Source: SHYR01 sp036013055
Lineage (GTDB): Bacteria > Chloroflexota > Dehalococcoidia > UBA2979
NCBI GenBank assembly: GCA_036013055.1
Contig: DASCQM010000020.1
Coordinates: 124,001 to 188,000, forward strand
Direction: 5' to 3'
DNA length: 64,000 bases
Shown here: positions 15,948 to 24,217 of the stretch, one piece after another
Layout of the letters: each line of letters begins with the position of its first letter
Numbering within the stretch: position 1 is the stretch's first letter
Position numbers and translations under genes: made by a program
Notes under the pieces: model-generated
The model's input: the letters and a program-made list of their open reading frames with translations, nothing else
What the model was told of the DNA's origin: nothing
The model's database searches: none

Positions 15948-17956
15948 GCCTGCGCCGCGCCATCTGGCAGCTCGCGCCTGACGGCGACGGTCGCGCCCAC
16001 CGGCGCAAACGCGATCAGCCCGCCGACGGTGTAGACGGCCGCCCCGAGCCAGAGCCAGAGCATCAACGGATTGATGAACGCCTGGAACTCGGCCACGCCG
16101 TTCTCGTCCCAGCCCTGCACGAAGACGTACACGTCCTCGCGCCAGCCGCTGTCCACGGCGACGATCGCCAGCGGCTGCTGCGGGAAGTTGCCGAAGATGC
16201 GACGACCGGGCGCCAGCGCCGCGACCGAACGCTCACCGCGGCGCACATCGAGGATCGCAACCGTCTCGGACTCGACGCCGTTGGCGGTGCCGGGGGTCTG
16301 CGTGAGCCCCGCGTACACGACGCTGTAGCGTCCGAGCTCGAACGACTCGCCCGGCGCAACGATCGCGCGCACGTGCGTCTGGTAGATATTCGAACCGACG
16401 ATCGCGATCGCCATCACCGCGACGCCGATGTGTACGAGATAGCCGCCGTAACGTCGGCGGTCGCGATCGAAGAGCCCGCTCAGCGCGGCGAGCCAGCTTC
16501 CGACGCCGCCCGCCGCCCTCGCCCGCTGCGCACCGCGCGTGCCCAGCGCGAACTCGCGCAGCGTCGCGTACAGCGTGAAGACGGCAGCACCGACGCCGAG
16601 CACCGCGAATGGGTCGCGCATGCCGGCCACAGCGAGCGCCGCCGTCACGACCACGGTCACGGCCAGCGGTGCGCGCAGCCGTCGGCTCATCGTCTCCTGC
16701 GACGCGCGTCGCCACGGCGTCACGGTGCCGAGCCCGATCAGCGCGACGAGCACGATCAGCAGCGGACCGACGACGTCGTTGTAGAACGGCGGCCCGACGG
16801 TGATGCGGACGCCGCGGATCAGCTCCGAGAAGACGGGGAAGAGCGTGCCACCGAGCACGATCAGCGCGATCGCTGTCAGCACGTAGTTGTTCAGGATCAG
16901 CGTGGTCTCGCGCGAGAGCAGCGAGTCGAAGTCATGCTCCGGTCGCATCCGTGGCGCTCGCCACGCCAGCAGGACGATCGAGACGCCGACGGTCAGCGCC
17001 ACCAGCACGAGGAAGTACTGCCCGACGTCCGACTGCGAGAACGAGTGGACGGACGCCACCAGCCCGCTGCGCACGTTGAACGTGCCGAAAACCGCGAGCG
17101 AGAACGCCGCCAGCACGAGCCCGAGGTTCCACGGCTTCAGCATCCCCCGACGTTCCTGCACCATCGCCGAATGCAGGAAGGCGGTCAGCGGCAACAGCGG
17201 CAGCAGCGCGGAGTTTTCGACGGGATCCCAGCCCCAGTAGCCGCCCCAGCCGAGCACGGTGTACGCCCACCACCCGCCGAGGATGTTGCCGACGCTCAGC
17301 ACCAGCCACGCGAGGAGCGCCCAGTGGCGTGTGGCGCGCAACCACGCGGAATCGACCCGCCCGGAGAGCAGCGCTGCCATGCCGAGCACGAACGGCACCG
17401 CAGTGCTCGTCAGCCCCATCAGCAGCAGCGGCGGGTGCACGAGCATGCCCTTGTCGACGAGCAGCGGGTTCAGCCCCACGCCGTCGGCGCGAGCGAACTC
17501 GCTGACCTCGAACGGCGAGGCGAGGAAGACGAGCGCGACGAGGAAGGCGGTGAGTACCGCGCCCGCCACTGCCATCGCGTGTGCCGCCCCCCACGGGATG
17601 CGAGGCACGGTGATCAGCGTGAACGTCGCCAGGAAGAGCGACATCGTCCACGTCCAGAACAGCATCGACCCCGCCTGGCTGCTGTAGATCGCCGCCCACT
17701 TCATGTGCACGAGCATGTCCGAGGAGGAGACGGAGGCGACGTAGGCGAGCGAGAAGTCGTCGCGCAGCAGCGCGGTGGCGAGCGTCGCGGTCGCCAACGT
17801 CGTGAAGACCGCGACGACGACAATGCCGCGCCGGCCGGCGGTCGTCAGTGCGGCGCTTGAGATGCGATGGCCGGCGATCGACGCGCCGGTGGCGAAGACG
17901 GCCGTGGCCAGCGCCGTCAGCAGCGAGGCTGCACCGATCGAGGCGAGGACGTTCAC
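15944..17956 (-). CDS. ccmF: Cytochrome c haem lyase subunit CcmF
   Basis: A 670-residue multi-helix membrane protein. The WWD haem-handling motif is WGGYWGWDPVENSALLPLL. His residues that flank it in the family occur in MLVHPPLLLMG and LHSAMVQERRG. CcmF, with CcmH, attaches haem from CcmE to apocytochrome c. The GTG start at 17956 has TGAGG upstream. It lies 8 bp after ccmE. Confidence 0.96.
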   Translation of the reverse strand: MNVLASIGAASLLTALATAVFATGASIAGHRISSAALTTAGRRGIVVVAVFTTLATATLATALLRDDFSLAYVASVSSSDMLVHMKWAAIYSSQAGSMLFWTWTMSLFLATFTLITVPRIPWGAAHAMAVAGAVLTAFLVALVFLASPFEVSEFARADGVGLNPLLVDKGMLVHPPLLLMGLTSTAVPFVLGMAALLSGRVDSAWLRATRHWALLAWLVLSVGNILGGWWAYTVLGWGGYWGWDPVENSALLPLLPLTAFLHSAMVQERRGMLKPWNLGLVLAAFSLAVFGTFNVRSGLVASVHSFSQSDVGQYFLVLVALTVGVSIVLLAWRAPRMRPEHDFDSLLSRETTLILNNYVLTAIALIVLGGTLFPVFSELIRGVRITVGPPFYNDVVGPLLIVLVALIGLGTVTPWRRASQETMSRRLRAPLAVTVVVTAALAVAGMRDPFAVLGVGAAVFTLYATLREFALGTRGAQRARAAGGVGSWLAALSGLFDRDRRRYGGYLVHIGVAVMAIAIVGSNIYQTHVRAIVAPGESFELGRYSVVYAGLTQTPGTANGVESETVAILDVRRGERSVAALAPGRRIFGNFPQQPLAIVAVDSGWREDVYVFVQGWDENGVAEFQAFINPLMLWLWLGAAVYTVGGLIAFAPVGATVAVRRELPDGAAQA

Positions 17957-17963
17957 CGTGGCC

Positions 17964-18398
17964 TCACTCGCGCGGAGGCGCGAACGCTGGCGTGTCGTCC
18001 GCGTCGGTCACGAACTCGTTCTCGTGCTTGACGATCACCGAGACGGCATCGATGCGGCCACCCTCGCCCTCTTGCCCCTCAACGATCACCAGCGTGTTTG
18101 GCCCAAAGAGGCTCGGGTAGCTGCCGTCGTAGACCACATCCACGGTCGCGCCTTCGTAGCCGAGGATCGAGAACGCGATCGGGCTGCCGTCGCGTTCGAC
18201 GACCGACTCGCCGATCACACGTCCCGCGACCCGCCAGCGGGTCTCGTCGCCGTCGGCGCGTGCCTGGTATTCCTCGGGCGTGACGTAGTAGGAGAGCGAA
18301 GAACCTGCCGCGGCGACGACCAGCACGCTCACGGCGGCTGTCGCGATCACGAGGAACGCGGTCAGGCGGGATCGACGGCTGGCAAACAGCGTTCGCAC
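17964..18398 (-). CDS. ccmE: Haem chaperone CcmE
   Basis: A 144-residue protein: an N-terminal helix (~12-32) and an OB-fold domain with YYVTPEEYQARAD, RVAGRVIGESV and FGPNTLVIVEGQ. The covalent haem-binding His is in VIVKHENEFVT. The Tyr normally found four residues after it (HxxxY) is Phe here. CcmE carries haem from CcmC to CcmF on the outer face of the membrane. Confidence 0.92.
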   Translation of the reverse strand: MRTLFASRRSRLTAFLVIATAAVSVLVVAAAGSSLSYYVTPEEYQARADGDETRWRVAGRVIGESVVERDGSPIAFSILGYEGATVDVVYDGSYPSLFGPNTLVIVEGQEGEGGRIDAVSVIVKHENEFVTDADDTPAFAPPRE

Positions 18399-18440
18399 TC
18401 GGCTCTCCTCTCTCCCTGCTCGCGGCCTGCTACTCGCCTG

Positions 18441-18998
18441 TTACTCGACCGGCTGAACCAGCTTCGCCAGCATCTCGCGGAACTCCGGCTCCGTGAGTTC
18501 GCCGATGAACTTGCGGCTGACGCTCAAGCCCGGTCGGAGAAAGAACGCCTCCGGAAGACCGTATACCCCGTACTGGAGATAGACATCGTTCTCGTCGATC
18601 ACGGCCGGGAACGTCAGTTCGAACGCCTCGATGAATTCCCGCGCGTCCAGCTCCCCGTCCAGCATATTCACGCCGATGAAGGTGTACCCCGCGTCCCGGT
18701 ACTCCGGCCAGAGTCGCTCAATTAGCGGTGCCTCGCGGTAACAGGGGCCACACCACGACGCCCAGAAGTAGATGAAGACGGGCCTGTCCGCGAAGTCCGA
18801 GAGCGTCAACGGCTCGCCGTCGAACGTCAGCATCGTGAAGTCGGTCGCCGTCGAAAACCCTGCGTCGACCTCGCCGAGCTCCGCGTCGCCGACGCCTCGC
18901 GACATGCCGATCGCCATCACGCCGGACAGCGCGAGCGCCAGTGCGCCGACCACGATGATCAGCAAGCGTCCACGGAGCAATTGTCGAATGTCGGGCAT
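18441..18998 (-). CDS. ccmG: Membrane-anchored thioredoxin, CcmG/ResA-like
   Basis: A 185-residue protein with an N-terminal membrane anchor (~12-32) and a thioredoxin fold. The active site is FWASWCGPCYREAP. GVYGLPEAFFL matches the cis-Pro region of CcmG/DsbE and includes the acidic residue typical of that group. It should keep apocytochrome c cysteines reduced outside the membrane. It is the first gene of the leftward operon, 42 bp before ccmE. ResA or TlpA would be equally valid names by sequence; the context favours CcmG. Confidence 0.85.
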   Translation of the reverse strand: MPDIRQLLRGRLLIIVVGALALALSGVMAIGMSRGVGDAELGEVDAGFSTATDFTMLTFDGEPLTLSDFADRPVFIYFWASWCGPCYREAPLIERLWPEYRDAGYTFIGVNMLDGELDAREFIEAFELTFPAVIDENDVYLQYGVYGLPEAFFLRPGLSVSRKFIGELTEPEFREMLAKLVQPVE

Positions 18999-19132
18999 CC
19001 ACGATCGAGGCTACGCGCGCGCCCGGTTCGCGATCAATCGAGCGATCGATCGCACGACTGCGCAACGCGGGCGATGCGCGCCGGAGCACGGTCGGATCGA
19101 GTGCCAGCGACGATTAACGAAGCATCGGCTGC

Positions 19133-19161
19133 TTGACCCCTGCGAACGCGGATGGTCTATT
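19133..19161 (+). promoter_or_regulatory. Promoter of the coxBACD operon
   Basis: TTGACC at 19133-19138 and TCTATT at 19156-19161 are separated by exactly 17 bp. Each box is close to consensus (5/6 and 4/6). Transcription would begin near 19168, about 65 bp before the GTG start of coxB, in the region divergent from ccmG. Confidence 0.62.
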
Positions 19162-19231
19162 GGCCCGGCCACTCGGCCTCGCCAATTCCGCCAAGCACAG
19201 GTGGGACGACGAGTTTATAGGGGACTCTCAG

Positions 19232-20260
19232 GTGCATCTAAATCGCCGCGTATCGCGGCGCATCCTCTTTGGTATTCTGCCGTTCCTCGCGATCTTCGTA
19301 GCCGCCTGCTCGGACGGCATGACGACGACCGATCCGCAGTCCGATTTCACGGAGACCGTTCACGGCGTCTATGTGATCGTCACGATCCTGGCCGCCATCG
19401 TCTTCGTCGGCGTGCTGGCGTTGGTCCTGATCTTCGCCATCGCTTTCCGCGAGCGACCGGGGCGTGAGGCACGCCAATTCCACGGCAGCACACGCCTGGA
19501 GATCGTCTGGACGATCATCCCCGTGGCGATCGTCGCGATCATCGCCGTCCCGACGTTCTTCGCGATCGCCGACACCACCGACCCGCCCCCCGACAACGCG
19601 ATCATGATCGAGGTGACCGGCCACCAGTGGTGGTTCGAGTTCAACTACGCGGGCGAAGACCTGATCACCGCGAACGAGATCCACATCCCGACCGGGCAGC
19701 CCGTCGCCTTCCAGCTGGAGTCGGACGACGTGATCCATTCCTTCTGGGTTCCGCAGCTCGTTGGCAAGGTCGACCTGGTCCCGGGTCACACCAACGACGT
19801 CTGGTTCACGGCAAACGACGACGCAGCCCGCAGCGAGGCCTACCTCGGCCAGTGCGCCGAGTTCTGCGGCCTCTCGCACGCGAACATGCGCTTCCGCGTG
19901 TTCGTCGACACGCCCGACGACTACCGTGCCTGGATCGCGGCCCAGAAGGCCGACCGCACGGCACCCTCGACCGACGCACTGATCGGGGGAGAAGAGCTCT
20001 TCCTCGCCGGCGCGTGCATCGGCTGTCACACCGTCAACGGCACCGCCGCCGCCGGACGCATTGGCCCCGACCTCTCGCACTTCGGCGGTCGCGAGACCCT
20101 CGCTGCCGGGATGATGGAGAACAGCCGCGAAAACCTGATCGCCTGGATCTCGAATCCTGAGAGCGAAAAGCCCGGCGTCGTCTTGATGCCCGCCTTCGAG
20201 AACCAGATGACGCCGGAGCAGATTGAGTCCGTCGCGGACTACCTGCTCAGCCTGCAATAG
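19232..20260 (+). CDS. coxB: Cytochrome c oxidase subunit II with fused cytochrome c domain (caa3 type)
   Basis: From the GTG at 19232, 342 residues. An N-terminal lipoprotein-type signal (FLAIFVAAC) is followed by two helices (~46-72 and ~90-112). The CuA domain has H169, and C208, E210, C212, H216 and M219 in LGQCAEFCGLSHANM. A C-terminal cytochrome c domain follows with CIGCH at 262-266 and a likely axial Met in VVLMPAF. The fused haem makes this a caa3-type oxidase that accepts electrons from soluble or membrane cytochrome c. The start is set by AGGGGA upstream and by the signal peptide. Confidence 0.95.
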   Translation: MHLNRRVSRRILFGILPFLAIFVAACSDGMTTTDPQSDFTETVHGVYVIVTILAAIVFVGVLALVLIFAIAFRERPGREARQFHGSTRLEIVWTIIPVAIVAIIAVPTFFAIADTTDPPPDNAIMIEVTGHQWWFEFNYAGEDLITANEIHIPTGQPVAFQLESDDVIHSFWVPQLVGKVDLVPGHTNDVWFTANDDAARSEAYLGQCAEFCGLSHANMRFRVFVDTPDDYRAWIAAQKADRTAPSTDALIGGEELFLAGACIGCHTVNGTAAAGRIGPDLSHFGGRETLAAGMMENSRENLIAWISNPESEKPGVVLMPAFENQMTPEQIESVADYLLSLQ

Positions 20261-20280
20261 AGCCGCGGAGGCATCGCGAC

Positions 20281-22092
20281 ATGGCAACTGCTGCTGAAAC
20301 CATCGCTCTCCCCGCTGAGTCAGATTCCGATTCCGGCATCTGGTCATGGATCACGACCGTCGACCACAAGCGCATCGGCACGCTGTACGCGATTACGGGA
20401 TTCATCTTCTTCCTCGTCGGCGGCTTCGAGGCGCTGCTGATCCGCGCCCAGCTCGCGGTGCCGAACGGCACGGTGATCGATGCCTCGCTCTTCAACCAGC
20501 TCTTCGGCGTGCACGCGCTGACGATGATCTTCCTCGCCGTGATGCCCATGGGCGCCGGCTTCTTCAACTACATGATCCCGCTGATGATCGGCGCACGTGA
20601 CGTCGCCTTCCCGCGGCTGAACGCGCTCTCCTACTGGATCTTCCTCTTCGGCGCCCTGCTGCTCTCCAGCAGCTTCCTCTTCGGCGGCGCACCGGATTCC
20701 GGCTGGTTCGCCTACGCCCCGCTCACCTCAGAACAGTTCTCGCCGGGACACAATATGGACTTCTACGTGCTGGGCATTCTGATGCTCGGTGTCTCGTCGA
20801 TGGCCGCGGCGCTGAACTTCGCGGTCACGATCATCAACATGCGCGCGCCCGGCATGACGATGATGCGGTTACCGGTCTTCGTCTGGATGACGCTCGTCAT
20901 CTCGTTCCTGCTGATCCTCGCGCTACCGCCGCTGACCGTGGCGCTGCTGCAACTGCTCTTCGACCGCCACTACACGACGCACTTCCTCGACCCGAACGGT
21001 GGCGGCGACCCGCTGCTCTGGCAGCATCTCTTCTGGACGTTCGGTCACCCGGAGGTCTACGTCCTGATCCTGCCGGCGATGGGCATCGTCTCGGAGACGC
21101 TCCCGGTCTTCTCGAAGAAGCCGCTCTTCGGCTACCGCGCAATCGTCTTCAGCGGGATGGCGATTGGGTTCCTCGGCTGGGCCGTCTGGGCGCACCACAT
21201 GTACACGACCGGGCTCGGCCCAGTGCAGCGATCGATCTTCGCGGGCACGACGATGACGATCGGCATCCCGACCGGCATCAAGATCTTCAACTGGCTGGCG
21301 ACGATGTACGGCGGCAGCATCCGCTTCACGACATCGATGTACTTCGCCGTCGCGTTCCTTGCGACGTTCACCATCGGTGGCATCTCCGGCGTGATGCACG
21401 CCTCGCCCCCGATCGACACTCAGCAGCAGGACACCTACTGGATCGTCGCGCACATCCACTACGTGCTGATGGGCGGCGCGGTGATGGGCATCTTCTCCGG
21501 CATCTACTACTGGTTCCCGAAGATGACCGGCCGCTTCCTCGATGAGGGTCTGGGCAAGCTGCACTTCTGGCTCTTCTTCATCGGCATCAACATGACGTTC
21601 TTCCCGATGCACTTCCTCGGCACCGCCGGGATGCCGCGACGCATCTACACCTACGACTCCGGCCTCGGCTGGGACTTCTGGAACATGTTCGCGACGATCG
21701 GTTCGCTCGTGATCACGGTCGCGCTGCTGGTCTTCATCCTCAACTTCTTCCGCTCGATGCGGACGGAGCAGAACGCGCCGAACAACCCGTGGGACGCGCC
21801 GGGGCTGGAGTGGGCCACCACGTCGCCGCCGCCGGAGCACGATTTCGACGTGATCCCAGAGGTGCGAGACCGCGACCCGCTCTGGTACGACCGCGACAAC
21901 GGCCACACTCCCGCCGAACCGGTGTCGGGCACGCACATTCACCTGCCGCCGCCCTCGTACTACCCGATCCTGATGGCGCTCGGCACCCTGCTGCTCGCCG
22001 TCGGACCGATGACACATCTGGCGATCACCGCGCTCGGCATCCCGGTGATCATCTATTCGATCTGGGGCTGGGCCCTCGAGCCCACGGACTAG
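20281..22092 (+). CDS. coxA: Cytochrome c oxidase subunit I
   Basis: A 603-residue haem-copper oxidase subunit I. WTFGHPEVYVLILPAMG holds the CuB His, the crosslinked Tyr and the Glu of A1-type proton pumps. AVWAHHMYTTGL holds two further CuB His residues and the K-channel Thr region. The haem ligands are in AHIHYVLMGG, where the usual Phe of AHFHYV is Ile. The C-terminus carries two extra hydrophobic segments beyond the 12 core helices (PILMALGTLLLAVGPM and onward). It follows coxB by 20 bp. Confidence 0.97.
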   Translation: MATAAETIALPAESDSDSGIWSWITTVDHKRIGTLYAITGFIFFLVGGFEALLIRAQLAVPNGTVIDASLFNQLFGVHALTMIFLAVMPMGAGFFNYMIPLMIGARDVAFPRLNALSYWIFLFGALLLSSSFLFGGAPDSGWFAYAPLTSEQFSPGHNMDFYVLGILMLGVSSMAAALNFAVTIINMRAPGMTMMRLPVFVWMTLVISFLLILALPPLTVALLQLLFDRHYTTHFLDPNGGGDPLLWQHLFWTFGHPEVYVLILPAMGIVSETLPVFSKKPLFGYRAIVFSGMAIGFLGWAVWAHHMYTTGLGPVQRSIFAGTTMTIGIPTGIKIFNWLATMYGGSIRFTTSMYFAVAFLATFTIGGISGVMHASPPIDTQQQDTYWIVAHIHYVLMGGAVMGIFSGIYYWFPKMTGRFLDEGLGKLHFWLFFIGINMTFFPMHFLGTAGMPRRIYTYDSGLGWDFWNMFATIGSLVITVALLVFILNFFRSMRTEQNAPNNPWDAPGLEWATTSPPPEHDFDVIPEVRDRDPLWYDRDNGHTPAEPVSGTHIHLPPPSYYPILMALGTLLLAVGPMTHLAITALGIPVIIYSIWGWALEPTD

Positions 22093-22107
22093 GAAGGGAG
22101 CGAAACG

Positions 22108-22725
22108 ATGGCTGCAGCCGCGCAGATAGAACACCACGCCAGTTCGACTGGCACCGATAACCGGAAGCTCCTGATGTGGATCTTCCTCGGCTCTGAATGC
22201 CTCTTCTTCGGCTCCCTGCTGGCGACGTACCTGATTTTCAAGGGCGAGCCAACGACGGCGACGAACGATCACGGCCTGCTGATGATCCCGGCGAACATCC
22301 TCGATATCCCGATCACGTCGCAGAGCACCTTCGTCCTGCTGATGAGCTCGCTGACGATGGTGCTTGCCGTGTACGGCGCGCAGACGAACCGCCTGAAGAT
22401 GATGAAGCTCTGGCTGCTCGCGACGATGCTGCTCGGCCTCGTCTTCCTCGGCTACCAGGTCTTCGAATTCACCACCTTCGGGAACGAGGGTCTGAACCTG
22501 AGCACAAACCAGTTCGGGGCGTCGTTCTTCATGCTGACGGGCTTCCACGGCGCGCACGTCGGCATCGGCGTGCTCTACCTCGGGTCGCTGCTGCTCGCGT
22601 CATTCCGGCGCAGCGGGCTGGGACCGGAAGCCGGCGTCCATGTGGAACTTGCCGGCCTCTACTGGCACTTCGTTGACATCGTCTGGATCGTGCTCTTCAC
22701 GGTCATCTACCTGATCCCTGCATAG
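22108..22725 (+). CDS. coxC: Cytochrome c oxidase subunit III
   Basis: A 205-residue, five-helix protein. WIFLGSECLFFGSLLATYL with its conserved Glu, MLTGFHGAHVGIGVLYL and AGLYWHFVDIVWIVLF are signature segments of subunit III. The two helices missing compared with seven-helix forms may be supplied by the extra C-terminal helices of subunit I, as in other caa3 oxidases. It follows coxA by 15 bp. Confidence 0.96.
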   Translation: MAAAAQIEHHASSTGTDNRKLLMWIFLGSECLFFGSLLATYLIFKGEPTTATNDHGLLMIPANILDIPITSQSTFVLLMSSLTMVLAVYGAQTNRLKMMKLWLLATMLLGLVFLGYQVFEFTTFGNEGLNLSTNQFGASFFMLTGFHGAHVGIGVLYLGSLLLASFRRSGLGPEAGVHVELAGLYWHFVDIVWIVLFTVIYLIPA

Positions 22726-22739
22726 CCCCGGAGCGACCG

Positions 22740-23057
22740 ATGGCCTCTGAAGCTGAACACCACGAAGAACACCACGGACTGCAGCCGATGCAGTACGTCA
22801 AGATCGGCGTGCTGCTCACGGCGATCACGGTGCTGGAACTCGCCGTCTCCTACTGGGATGCCGTCAGCGACCTGCTGATCCCGATCCTGTTCGTGCTCTC
22901 GGGCATCAAGTTCGCGATCGTTGTCGCGTTCTTCATGCACCTGAAGTTCGACAGCCCGCTCTTCACGCGGCTCTTCCTGCTGTCGTTCCTGCTCGGGGCC
23001 GCGGTGCTGACGATGGTGACGGCGCTCTTCTGGAGCGACATCACGCTCACGAACTGA
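22740..23057 (+). CDS. coxD: Cytochrome c oxidase subunit IV (prokaryotic type)
   Basis: A 105-residue protein with three helices. YVKIGVLLTAITVLELAVSY, FAIVVAFFMHLKFDSPLF and the third helix match bacterial COX4 (CtaF/CoxD). It stabilises the oxidase complex. It follows coxC by 14 bp and is the last gene before the terminator. Confidence 0.9.
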   Translation: MASEAEHHEEHHGLQPMQYVKIGVLLTAITVLELAVSYWDAVSDLLIPILFVLSGIKFAIVVAFFMHLKFDSPLFTRLFLLSFLLGAAVLTMVTALFWSDITLTN

Positions 23058-23080
23058 CCATATCGCGCAGCACACTCGGA

Positions 23081-23103
23081 AGGCCCGCCTCGGCGGGTCT
23101 TTT
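23081..23103 (+). terminator. Rho-independent terminator of the coxBACD operon
   Basis: Arms AGGCCCGCC and GGCGGGTCT pair over nine positions with one G-T pair around a very short loop, followed by TTTT. It lies 24 bp after coxD, between convergent coxD and ctaG, and may serve both strands. Confidence 0.75.
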
Positions 23104-23112
23104 GCTGCCCGC

Positions 23113-24042
23113 TTACGCCTCCTCGGCAGCCGCGAGCGCGCGTGCTGCTTCCTCTTCGCGGCGCGTCTCCTCCTCGGACCGGTTGGCCCAGATGAAGAAG
23201 ATGATGCCGATGCCGGCCAGGTGCATCATCTGGCTCGGCGCCCACATCAGCATGCCGCCGAGCGCCTGGTCGGTGAGCAGGCTCATGTCGATAATCCGCT
23301 CCACCTCCGCGTAGACGTCGTAGAGCGGCTCATCGCCGAACGCGAGCAGCGCGGCGAGGAAGTGCTTCGGCGTGCTGCCGACGAGCAGGTAGACCATGCG
23401 CAGCGGGTACGACATGCGCGCCCGCAGCGGCATCGGGTCGATCACGTTCCACCAGAAGAGCAGCGCCGCGAGGATGAACGAGCCGTGCTGTAGCGCGTGG
23501 ATCCACTCGTTGCGCAGCGCGGCGTCGTACCAGCCCGGCGCGAGGTGCCATGCATACATCAGCACCGTCAGCACGATCACGGCGACGAGCGGGTGCGTCA
23601 CGAAGCGGAAGATCGCCCGCACGAGGCCTTGCCCGACGACACGACGTACGACGCCCATACGCAGCCAGCGAGGCATCCCGAGCAGGCTCGGCGTCGTTGG
23701 CGCGCCAAGCAGGATCAGCGGAAGAGCCACCATCATCAGCACCTCGTGCTGCACCATGTGGAACGTGAAATGGTGCGCCGAGAGATAGTCGAGCGGCGAC
23801 TCAAGCGCCAGCACAAGGATCAGCAGGCCGCTGAAGTACGAGGTCGTCCGCCAGCGCGAGTGGAGGCGGCTGCGATCTCTCCAGCGCGAGAGACCATCGA
23901 GGTAGAAAAGCGCCGCGATCGCGACCGGGATCAGGACCGTGAGGTCGAAACTCCACGCCTGCCACCAGACATCGACCGCCTCCGGATCACCGTGCGCCGG
24001 CGCGGATTCGGTCAGCAGCCGAAGAACGGGACTCGCGGTCAT
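23113..24042 (-). CDS. ctaG: Cytochrome c oxidase assembly factor CtaG (caa3 type)
   Basis: A 309-residue membrane protein with about seven helices. FTFHMVQHEVLMMVALPLIL and the LMYAWHLAPGWYDAALRN region, with conserved His residues, are typical of the Caa3_CtaG family that helps insert copper or assemble caa3 oxidase. The C-terminal tail is rich in Glu and Arg. It faces the cox operon across a shared terminator. Confidence 0.93.
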   Translation of the reverse strand: MTASPVLRLLTESAPAHGDPEAVDVWWQAWSFDLTVLIPVAIAALFYLDGLSRWRDRSRLHSRWRTTSYFSGLLILVLALESPLDYLSAHHFTFHMVQHEVLMMVALPLILLGAPTTPSLLGMPRWLRMGVVRRVVGQGLVRAIFRFVTHPLVAVIVLTVLMYAWHLAPGWYDAALRNEWIHALQHGSFILAALLFWWNVIDPMPLRARMSYPLRMVYLLVGSTPKHFLAALLAFGDEPLYDVYAEVERIIDMSLLTDQALGGMLMWAPSQMMHLAGIGIIFFIWANRSEEETRREEEAARALAAAEEA

Positions 24043-24128
24043 CGATGCTCGCTCACTCGCGGCTCAAGTGTGCGCTGCACCTCGCTGGCGCGCATCCTGC
24101 GCGCCGCAGACGGGCCAACAGCGGCACG

Positions 24129-24158
24129 TTGACTGCTCTCGACCGTCTCTCGTACGAT
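24129..24158 (+). promoter_or_regulatory. Promoter of nadE
   Basis: TTGACT at 24129-24134 and TACGAT at 24153-24158 with an 18-bp spacer. Transcription would begin near 24165, about 50 bp before the nadE start and just ahead of an inverted repeat. Confidence 0.62.
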
Positions 24159-24168
24159 CACGTACAGA

Positions 24169-24191
24169 CTTTGCGTACTGAGTACACAAAG
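24169..24191. promoter_or_regulatory. Inverted repeat in the nadE leader (operator-like)
   Basis: CTTTGCGTAC, spacer TGA, GTACACAAAG: arms of ten bases with one mismatch, directly downstream of the predicted transcription start. A repressor bound here would block nadE transcription. The repressor is unknown; NAD-responsive NrtR or NiaR-type regulators are candidates only by analogy. Confidence 0.45.
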
Positions 24192-24217
24192 CATTGGATG
24201 GCATCACGGAGGGGCGC

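Noticed and set aside
16373..17860. Long open frame antisense to ccmF
   Set aside because: It is a by-product of high GC codon bias; its translation is Arg/His/Glu-rich without domains, and ccmF on the other strand is certain.
18999..19060. Promoter for the leftward ccm operon (TTGATC-N18-TAGCCT on the minus strand)
   Set aside because: The -10 has only three matches; too weak to list as a feature.
20923..22557. Long open frame antisense to coxA and coxC
   Set aside because: Low-complexity charged translation; the sense genes have all catalytic motifs.
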